Shown in pieces: positions 6,615 to 11,298 of a stretch of 11,298 nt of DNA (positions are counted from its first letter, which is position 1; each line of letters starts with the position of its first letter). Under the pieces are notes generated by a model. The model did not search any database and was not told where the DNA came from. It was given only the letters and a program-made list of their open reading frames with translations. Both the position numbers and the translations under genes were made by a program. The DNA lies in contig CAYMDO010000045.1 of NCBI GenBank assembly GCA_964389365.1, positions 1 through 11,298 on the forward strand, written 5' to 3'. The DNA comes from UBA993 sp964389365 (lineage in GTDB: Bacteria; Bacillota; Dethiobacteria; DTU022).

Positions 6615-8201
6615 TTGGGGAAAATACCGCCAAGCATTTTTAATGATGTAATCGGTCCTGTTATGAGGGGTCCTTCAAGTTCACACACAGCAGCTTCTGT
6701 AAGAATTGGCATGCTGCTGCGCCAGTTTTACAGCGGCAGGATAAAAAAAGCTGTTTTTGAATTCCATCCCCGGGGTTCGCTGGCTACAACTTATAGCAGC
6801 CAGGGTTCCGATTTTGGCCTGGCAGGCGGTCTTCTCGGAATGGATACTGCTGACCCCGACCTGATAAAAGCTTTGAAAATTGCCCAAGGTGAAGGGTTAT
6901 GTATCGGGTTCAAAATTACAGATTACCCGGCGGAACATCCCAATACTTACCGGGTTAGGGCCACCGATGATCAGGATCGGGAAGACATATTTACTTTTGT
7001 TTCAACCGGCGGCGGAATGATAGAGCTGCTGTGCTTAAACGGGGCGGCAGTATCAATTAAAGGCGATTATTTCGAAACCCTGATTTTTTACGAAAAAAAA
7101 GAATATAACTTGCCGGCGCCTACAGAAGGTGTGCCTGACATAAACCGCGGCTTTATCGAAGCGTTCCTGGTCAGCGAGTCTGATGAGTTTTTGTTGATCA
7201 ATATAAAAAGCAGTAAACCGCTCTCAGATGATGAATTTACGGTCGCTAACTTTCAGGGTAAAATACCGGCCAGAGTTGTAAGGATGGAACCGGTCCTGCC
7301 TGTTATGTCACGGAAAGAGATTTTTGTGCCCTTTTTATGCGCATCGGAGATCATGGAAAACGAACTTTATTGCCGCAAATCACTCGCCGATCTGGCGATC
7401 ACCTATGAAAGCGCCCGCAGCGGTCTAGATAAAGCTGACGTAATACAATTAGCCACTAACCTGGTGCAGGTAATGCGTAAAGCGGTTGAAGAAGGCCTGG
7501 CCGGTACAGAATATAAAGACCGGATTTTAGGACCGCAGGCATCTAAAATATATCATTATTGCGGAAAATTGGTTGGAGGTAACCTTAATCGGCGTGTGAT
7601 TTCCTATGTAACGGCGATCATGGAAACAAAAAGTGCTATGGGGGTTATCGTGGCTGCGCCGACTGCCGGTTCCTGCGCCGGGTTACCCGGAACCTTGCTG
7701 GCGGTGGCCGATGAATTATCACTTGATGAAGACGACATTGCCAGAGGGCTTTTGGCAGCAGGGGTGATAGGTGTTTTTATAACCGCCCATAGTACGTTTG
7801 CCGCTGAAGAATGCGGCTGCCAGGCTGAATGCGGTTCCGGATCAGGAATGACTGCCGCCGCCCTGGTGCAGCTGGCCGGAGGAAGCAGCCAACAGGCGCT
7901 TGCCGCAGCTTCCCTCGCCATGCAAAACACAATTGGTTTGGCGTGTGATCCGGTTGCCAACCGGGTTGAGGTACCCTGTCTTGGTAAAAATATTCTGGCC
8001 GGCCTTAATGCCATTGCCTCGGCTGATATGGCTTTGTCAGGTTTTGATCAGGTTATACCACTTGATCAGACCATAGCGGCACAGGATCAGGTAGGCCGTT
8101 TAATGCCGGCAGCAATTTGCTGCACCGGCAAAGCCGGCCTTTCGGTAACGCCGGCCTCACTGGCTCTAGCCAGAAAAATTGAGCGCAGGTTAAATAATTA
8201 A
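6615..8201 (+). CDS. single-chain iron-sulfur L-serine dehydratase
   Basis: This 528-residue protein fuses the beta and alpha parts of the [4Fe-4S] L-serine ammonia-lyase, which converts L-serine to pyruvate and ammonia. The beta part (about 5-155) has GPVMRGPSSSHTAASVRIG. The alpha part (about 240-525) has GPQASKIYHYCGKLVGG, AAPTAGSCAGLPGT, EECGCQAECGSGSGM and GLACDPVANRVEVPC. Cys402, Cys444 and Cys455 match the spacing of cluster ligands Cys343, Cys385 and Cys396 in the Legionella enzyme. The chain ends in Asn-Asn, so the C-terminal cysteine that caps the cluster in Legionella is missing. Residues about 160-235 form a linker where I see no clear ACT-domain motif. The start is TTG 6615, with GGGAGG at 6600-6605; no better start exists before the conserved N-terminus. 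The order beta then alpha and total length resemble a fusion of the two Bacillus-type subunits. Activity on a related hydroxy- or thio-amino acid cannot be excluded. Confidence 0.87.
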   Translation: MGKIPPSIFNDVIGPVMRGPSSSHTAASVRIGMLLRQFYSGRIKKAVFEFHPRGSLATTYSSQGSDFGLAGGLLGMDTADPDLIKALKIAQGEGLCIGFKITDYPAEHPNTYRVRATDDQDREDIFTFVSTGGGMIELLCLNGAAVSIKGDYFETLIFYEKKEYNLPAPTEGVPDINRGFIEAFLVSESDEFLLINIKSSKPLSDDEFTVANFQGKIPARVVRMEPVLPVMSRKEIFVPFLCASEIMENELYCRKSLADLAITYESARSGLDKADVIQLATNLVQVMRKAVEEGLAGTEYKDRILGPQASKIYHYCGKLVGGNLNRRVISYVTAIMETKSAMGVIVAAPTAGSCAGLPGTLLAVADELSLDEDDIARGLLAAGVIGVFITAHSTFAAEECGCQAECGSGSGMTAAALVQLAGGSSQQALAAASLAMQNTIGLACDPVANRVEVPCLGKNILAGLNAIASADMALSGFDQVIPLDQTIAAQDQVGRLMPAAICCTGKAGLSVTPASLALARKIERRLNN

Positions 8202-8224
8202 TTCACAAACAACCTCGGATTATG

Positions 8225-8253
8225 TGGATATCAACTACTCGATATGCTATAAT
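8225..8253 (+). promoter_or_regulatory. candidate extended -10 promoter for the polyferredoxin-AOR unit
   Basis: TGCTATAAT at 8245-8253 is a perfect extended -10 element. Seventeen bases upstream, TGGATA at 8225-8230 matches the -35 consensus at 4 of 6 positions. A transcript would start near 8260 and leave a leader of about 64 nt before the ferredoxin start codon. Confidence 0.6.
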
Positions 8254-8305
8254 TATTGTGCATTAGAAACATTTTAAATATTATAATTAAGGTAATAACA
8301 GCAAT

Positions 8306-8315
8306 CCTCCGGAGG
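8306..8315 (+). promoter_or_regulatory. palindromic Shine-Dalgarno of the polyferredoxin gene
   Basis: CCTCCGGAGG is a perfect 10-bp palindrome whose right half is the Shine-Dalgarno core GGAGG. The full ribosome binding stretch GGAGGTGG runs to 8318 and ends 5 nt before TTG 8324, which decides that start over GTG 8315, since the latter would lie inside the binding site. Confidence 0.6.
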
Positions 8316-8323
8316 TGGATTTC

Positions 8324-8713
8324 TTGAAAATTATCGGGACCAATGCAGAAAAGTGCACGTTTTGTGGAGCTTGTGAAACTACTTGCTCCACTTTCTACTT
8401 TAAGGAAGACAATCGGCAAAAATCTGCAATCCGAGTTGAAAAAAATCAAAGCGCCTCGGCAGCTGCGATTTATTCCTGCAACCAGTGCGGCAATTGTGTT
8501 GAAGTTTGCCCGGTACTGGCGATCAAACGCACCAAGAGCGGGGTTGTGGTCATTAACAAGAAGCTGTGTGCCGGCTGTTTCAATTGCGTGGGTACCTGTT
8601 CAACAGGAACTATGTTCTGGCATGAAGATCTGGCCGAACCATTTAAGTGTATCGCCTGCTTGCGTTGCACCAAAGAATGCCCTACTGAAGCTATATTCAT
8701 GCAGGAAACATAA
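8324..8713 (+). CDS. polyferredoxin with four [4Fe-4S] clusters, AOR electron-transfer subunit
   Basis: This 129-residue protein has sixteen cysteines in four consecutive CX2CX2CX3C motifs: Cys11/14/17/21, Cys52/55/58/62, Cys82/85/88/92 and Cys109/112/115/119. Each should bind one [4Fe-4S] cluster, making a short electron wire. The second and fourth motifs end in the usual CP, while the first and third do not. It lies 45 nt before the tungsten oxidoreductase gene and is most likely its electron-transfer partner, analogous to the Fe-S subunit AorA of the Aromatoleum aldehyde oxidoreductase complex and to small Fe-S subunits beside other AOR-family enzymes. TTG 8324 is preferred because the only upstream in-frame candidate, GTG 8315, overlaps the Shine-Dalgarno sequence. 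There is no signal peptide or membrane segment, so it is cytoplasmic. A role as a free ferredoxin-like carrier for other enzymes is the alternative. Confidence 0.88.
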   Translation: MKIIGTNAEKCTFCGACETTCSTFYFKEDNRQKSAIRVEKNQSASAAAIYSCNQCGNCVEVCPVLAIKRTKSGVVVINKKLCAGCFNCVGTCSTGTMFWHEDLAEPFKCIACLRCTKECPTEAIFMQET

Positions 8714-8716
8714 GCC

Positions 8717-8731
8717 CTAAAAAGCTTTTAG
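8717..8731. repeat. small inverted repeat between ferredoxin and AOR genes
   Basis: CTAAAAAGCTTTTAG has perfect 6-nt arms (CTAAAA/TTTTAG) around an AGC loop, directly after the ferredoxin stop codon. The stem is AT-rich and has no T-run after it, so a terminator is unlikely. It could be an RNA processing or stability element, or chance. Confidence 0.3.
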
Positions 8732-8758
8732 ATGGTTATAAATAAGGGAGGTTCGGTA

Positions 8759-10918
8759 ATGTCTGCAGTAGTTGAAAAGATGCGCGCTTCGCGAAAAGTT
8801 TTGGCCGAGTATTATTATGATCCGGCACAGATCGAACGGGGCTATGCTGGTAAAACACTTTATATTGACTTATCAACGCAAAGAATTGAACCAAAAGAAG
8901 TAACAAAACAGATGAAAGATATTTTTATCGGCGGAAAGGGTTTTGGCCTCTGGTATTTGTGGAATGCGGTTAAGCCTGAAACCAGATGGAATGATCCGGA
9001 AAATGAAATTATTATCTCCCCCGGCCCGATAGCTGGGATTACACAGTATCCCGGTTCCGGAAAGTCGCTGGTTGTCACTATCTCACCTTTAACTGATTCG
9101 GTGATGGATAGTAACGTGGGTGGTTTTTTCGGACCGTATTTTAAATTTTCCGGGTGGGACGCCCTTGAGATTCAGGGTAAAGCTGACAATGATGTTGTCG
9201 TTTTTATCGATGGCGATAATGGCAGGATAACTGTTGAAGAAATTGATCTAGATCCGTCAGCCAGCCACCTGCTAAGCGAATATTTGACTGAGATGATAGC
9301 CGAATCGGAACAGGATAAGAAGAATATTTCCGTAGTTTCGAGCGGCAGCGGGGCGGAACATACCCGGATTGGCATCCTGAACTTTTCATTCTATGATTTA
9401 CGGCGTAAAGCAGCAAGGTTAAAACAGGCCGGAAGAGGGGGTATAGGCACAGTATTCCGGGATAAGAAGCTGGCTGCCCTGGTTGTAAAATTCTCTAATT
9501 TAAATGGAAAAAGCAATAATCCAGCTGATCCTGCCAAGATTGCCAGAACCGGGGTAAAGATCACAAGAGAAATCAATAAATTTGACGATACCCAGTTTCG
9601 GATGCGGCAGATCGGCACTGCCAACCTGATGACACCGATGAACGATTATGATCTGCTTCCGGTGCATAATTTTAAATACGGATCGCACAAAGATGCAGTT
9701 GGCATTTCGTCAGAGGTGCTGCGCAGCCGTTTTACCCAAAATATGCCTGACGGTTGTTGGGTAGGATGTGCTCTATCATGCTGTAAAGCAGTTGACGGTT
9801 TTTTGTTGAAAACCGGACCATTTAAGGGCGAGAAAGTGCTCGTAGACGGCCCAGAATATGAGAATGCAGCCGGACTTGGCTCAAACTGCGGCATATTCGA
9901 TCCCGACCACGTCATCGAAGCCAACTTCTACTGCGATACTTACGGTATTGATACCATTTCAACCGGCACGATCATTGCTTTTATTATGGAATGCTATGAA
10001 AATAGCATTATTAACAGTGATATTACCGGTGGCCTGGAGCTGAATTTTGGCAGCGCTGAGGCGGCGATGGAACTAATCCACCAGATGGGTCAGGGCCGCG
10101 GTTTTGGTAAAATAGCCGGTCAGGGTGTTCGCCGGATGAAAAAAATCTTTGCCGAAGAATATGGCGGTGATTCACACTTTTTGCAGGATATTGGTATGGA
10201 AAACAAAGGCCTCGAATATTCGCAGTATCAGGCAAAAGAATCACTGGCACAGCAGGGCGGTTATGCTCTAACCAATAAGGGGCCTCAGCATGATGAAGCA
10301 TGGCTGATTTTTATGGATATGGTCAATAACCAGCTACCATCTTTTGAAAAAAAAGCTGAAGCATTGCACTACTTCCCGATGTTCAGGACTTGGTTCGGCC
10401 TGATGGGTCTGTGTAAACTCCCCTGGAACGATATTATTCCGGAGGGCAACGCTGCATCAGACAGTCCGGAAAAAATACCGGAACATGTCCAGAACTACAT
10501 TGATATATTCAATGCAGTTACCGGTAAAGAAATTAATAAGGAAGAGATGATTCGGCAATCCGAGAGGGTCTATAATTTTCAGCGGGTTTTCAACCTCAGG
10601 CTTGGTTTCGGTACCAGGGAACATGATGCGGCTCCGTATAGGGCATTGGGGCCGGTTACGGAAGAAGAATATGAATCACGCCGCGAACGTTACGACAATC
10701 AAATGAAAAACGATGTCGGTATTAACCCGGAAGGCATGAGCACGGCAGAAAAAGTTGAAGCAATGCGCAAATACAGGCAGGAACGGTATGAAACCCTGAT
10801 TGATGTTGTTTACAAGCGCAGGGGTTGGAATGAAATTGGTGTACCGACCCTGGAACACCTGAAAGATCTGGGAATTGATTTTCCTGAAGTGATCGAGGTT
10901 GTGAAAAAGCATTTATAA
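8759..10918 (+). CDS. aldehyde:ferredoxin oxidoreductase family tungsten enzyme
   Basis: This 719-residue protein belongs to the tungsten-bis-pterin family (AOR, FOR, BamB and YdhV relatives) that typically oxidises aldehydes to carboxylic acids with ferredoxin. The N-terminal domain (about 28-245) starts with GYAGKTLYIDLST and includes GGKGFGLWYL, GPIAG, GGFFGPYFKFSGWDALEI and QAGRGGIGTVF. The C-terminal helical domains follow, with GPEYENAAGLGSN near 364. The [4Fe-4S] site reads GCWVGCALSCC, with Cys333, Cys337, Cys341 and Cys342, plus distal Cys552 (LMGLCKLPW). The canonical enzyme has CX2CX3C, so one residue appears inserted. His511 (GPQHDEAW) is a candidate active-site residue. ATG 8759 is preferred over ATG 8732 because AAGGGAGG at 8744-8751 precedes it by 7 nt. 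About 27 residues precede the usual start of the family domain. Substrate is unknown. It is flanked by a polyferredoxin gene and a sulfur-carrier-like gene, suggesting a dedicated complex and cofactor supply. Confidence 0.92.
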   Translation: MSAVVEKMRASRKVLAEYYYDPAQIERGYAGKTLYIDLSTQRIEPKEVTKQMKDIFIGGKGFGLWYLWNAVKPETRWNDPENEIIISPGPIAGITQYPGSGKSLVVTISPLTDSVMDSNVGGFFGPYFKFSGWDALEIQGKADNDVVVFIDGDNGRITVEEIDLDPSASHLLSEYLTEMIAESEQDKKNISVVSSGSGAEHTRIGILNFSFYDLRRKAARLKQAGRGGIGTVFRDKKLAALVVKFSNLNGKSNNPADPAKIARTGVKITREINKFDDTQFRMRQIGTANLMTPMNDYDLLPVHNFKYGSHKDAVGISSEVLRSRFTQNMPDGCWVGCALSCCKAVDGFLLKTGPFKGEKVLVDGPEYENAAGLGSNCGIFDPDHVIEANFYCDTYGIDTISTGTIIAFIMECYENSIINSDITGGLELNFGSAEAAMELIHQMGQGRGFGKIAGQGVRRMKKIFAEEYGGDSHFLQDIGMENKGLEYSQYQAKESLAQQGGYALTNKGPQHDEAWLIFMDMVNNQLPSFEKKAEALHYFPMFRTWFGLMGLCKLPWNDIIPEGNAASDSPEKIPEHVQNYIDIFNAVTGKEINKEEMIRQSERVYNFQRVFNLRLGFGTREHDAAPYRALGPVTEEEYESRRERYDNQMKNDVGINPEGMSTAEKVEAMRKYRQERYETLIDVVYKRRGWNEIGVPTLEHLKDLGIDFPEVIEVVKKHL

Positions 10919-10952
10919 AGTAAGAACATAATGCAGTTGGGGGCAGCAAACG

Positions 10953-11150
10953 GTGATAACGGTAAATGGTAACCGAGTTGAGTGGGAAGAGGAATTAACA
11001 GTTCAGAGCTTGCTTGAAAAAATGAATTACACTTTTCCCAAGATCGTAGTCCGTATAAACGGTAAAGTAATTGAACAAACAAAATGGGCTGATCATAAGG
11101 TGCCGGATAATGCTGAAGTGCAGGCCCACCACCTGATCGCCGGCGGCTAA
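10953..11150 (+). CDS. ThiS/MoaD-like ubiquitin-fold sulfur carrier
   Basis: This 65-residue protein has the features of the ThiS/MoaD family: an N-terminal ITVNG strand, the helix region LTVQSLLEKM, a central IVVRINGKVIEQTKW strand pair, and a C-terminal AGG tail whose terminal glycine would be adenylated and converted to thiocarboxylate. The sequence pattern is closer to ThiS than to classical MoaD. However, its location 34 nt after a tungstopterin enzyme gene favours a role in making or sulfurating that cofactor, or in maturing the enzyme. No MoaE, MoeB/ThiF or thiazole synthase gene is in the window, so its activating enzyme must come from elsewhere. The start is GTG 10953, with GGGGG at 10939-10943. 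An ATG at 10931 opens only a 13-codon frame that does not match. Confidence 0.8.
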   Translation: MITVNGNRVEWEEELTVQSLLEKMNYTFPKIVVRINGKVIEQTKWADHKVPDNAEVQAHHLIAGG

Positions 11151-11166
11151 GGATATCGTTGAAACT

Positions 11167-11196
11167 TAACTGCGCATTAAAGGATTATTTTATAGT
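11167..11196 (+). promoter_or_regulatory. candidate promoter for the downstream transcript
   Basis: TTAACT matches the -35 consensus at 4 of 6 positions and TATAGT matches the -10 consensus at 5 of 6, with an 18-nt spacer. Its position upstream of a boxA-like element fits an rRNA promoter, but the match alone is not strong. Confidence 0.3.
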
Positions 11197-11252
11197 ACAG
11201 CGAATAATAAATATAAAAATATGAGAGAATTTATTTATTTTTTGGTAACTGC

Positions 11253-11267
11253 TTAGGCATCGCCTAA
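11253..11267. repeat. inverted repeat TTAGGC-ATC-GCCTAA
   Basis: Perfect 6-bp arms flank a 3-nt loop. No T-run follows, so it is not a typical Rho-independent terminator. It lies between the candidate promoter and boxA, so it could be a leader hairpin in the downstream transcript or an operator. Confidence 0.4.
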
Positions 11268-11282
11268 TCAACCAGATATATT

Positions 11283-11297
11283 TGTTCTTTGAAAACC
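11283..11297 (+). promoter_or_regulatory. boxA-like rRNA antitermination element
   Basis: TGTTCTTTGAAAACC closely resembles the boxA sequence found in rRNA leaders of Bacillus and other Firmicutes, where NusB and ribosomal protein S10 bind to promote antitermination. The sequence is cut by the window edge. It predicts an rRNA gene, most likely 16S, a short distance downstream. Confidence 0.6.
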
Positions 11298-11298
11298 G

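Larger units (their letters stand above)
8202..8323 (+). other. intergenic region separating the two operons
   Basis: This 122-nt gap holds a candidate promoter (8225-8253), a second TATAAT at 8282-8287 without a good -35 partner, and a palindromic Shine-Dalgarno region at 8306-8315. No terminator hairpin for the upstream operon is evident, so some read-through into the ferredoxin gene is possible. Confidence 0.6.
11151..11298 (+). other. AT-rich non-coding region, probable rRNA operon leader
   Basis: No gene is seen in these 148 nt. The region carries a segment resembling the window's left end (11164-11193), a possible promoter (TTAACT 11167-11172, 18-nt spacer, TATAGT 11191-11196), an inverted repeat (11253-11267), and a boxA-like element at the edge. 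Together these suggest the promoter and leader of an rRNA operon whose first gene lies outside the window. Confidence 0.5.

Noticed and set aside
7604..8014. 136-codon antisense open frame within the serine dehydratase gene
   Set aside because: It is opposite a highly conserved catalytic region, is Ala/Pro/Ser-rich, and has no recognisable motif; a coding shadow.
8282..8287. Second TATAAT as an additional promoter
   Set aside because: No acceptable -35 hexamer at 16-18 nt; the nearest candidate is poor and spaced 20 nt away.
8343..8720. 125-codon + strand frame overlapping the polyferredoxin
   Set aside because: The other frame has sixteen perfectly spaced cluster cysteines; this one has no pattern and is a frame shadow.
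8732..8758. ATG 8732 as start of the AOR gene
   Set aside because: The strong AAGGGAGG at 8744-8751 lies inside this extension and is ideally spaced for ATG 8759.
11253..11267. Inverted repeat as a Rho-independent terminator of the AOR unit
   Set aside because: The stem is only 6 bp and no T-run follows it, so terminator function is not supported.
1..11298. CRISPR array, tRNA genes, insertion sequences or phage genes
   Set aside because: No regularly spaced direct repeats, cloverleaf-like sequence, transposase or phage protein was recognised on either strand.

Overview
The window looks like chromosome of an anaerobic, Gram-positive, clostridia-like bacterium. This rests on strong AGGAGG-type ribosome binding sites, frequent GTG and TTG starts, a tungsten-type aldehyde:ferredoxin oxidoreductase with a polyferredoxin, an iron-sulfur serine dehydratase, and a Firmicutes-style rRNA boxA at the right edge. 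The organism is an inference; no marker gene in the window fixes it. All ten genes lie on the + strand and are tightly packed. No IS element, CRISPR array or tRNA was seen.

Region 1 (129-8201) is a probable seven-gene operon with gaps of at most 43 nt and one 1-nt overlap. The first three genes form a nucleoside salvage set: a methylthioinosine/methylthioadenosine phosphorylase (mtnP-like), methylthioribose-1-phosphate isomerase (mtnA) and a 5'-methylthioadenosine/S-adenosylhomocysteine deaminase (mtaD type). The phosphorylase has Asn and Ala where adenine-specific MTA phosphorylases have two Asp residues. That fits a route in which MTA (or 5'-deoxyadenosine) is first deaminated, then phosphorolysed to hypoxanthine and a (methylthio/deoxy)ribose-1-phosphate, then isomerised by MtnA. 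Next come surE (nucleotidase), rtcB (RNA ligase), an ornithine cyclodeaminase/mu-crystallin family reductase, and a single-chain iron-sulfur L-serine dehydratase.

Region 2 (8202-11150) has its own candidate promoter (extended -10) and carries a second unit: a four-cluster [4Fe-4S] polyferredoxin, an aldehyde:ferredoxin oxidoreductase-family tungsten enzyme with unusual cysteine spacing, and a 65-residue ThiS/MoaD-like ubiquitin-fold protein ending in Gly-Gly. This reads as a redox enzyme, its electron-transfer subunit and a sulfur carrier probably serving its cofactor.

Region 3 (11151-11298) is AT-rich and non-coding. It ends in a boxA-like element, so an rRNA operon probably starts just beyond the window. 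A roughly 30-nt segment here resembles the first 33 nt of the window.

The most interesting idea is that the two units may be linked: aldolase cleavage of the MtnA product (aldolase not in this window) would give acetaldehyde or methylthioacetaldehyde, a plausible aldehyde for the tungsten enzyme. This link is conjecture.
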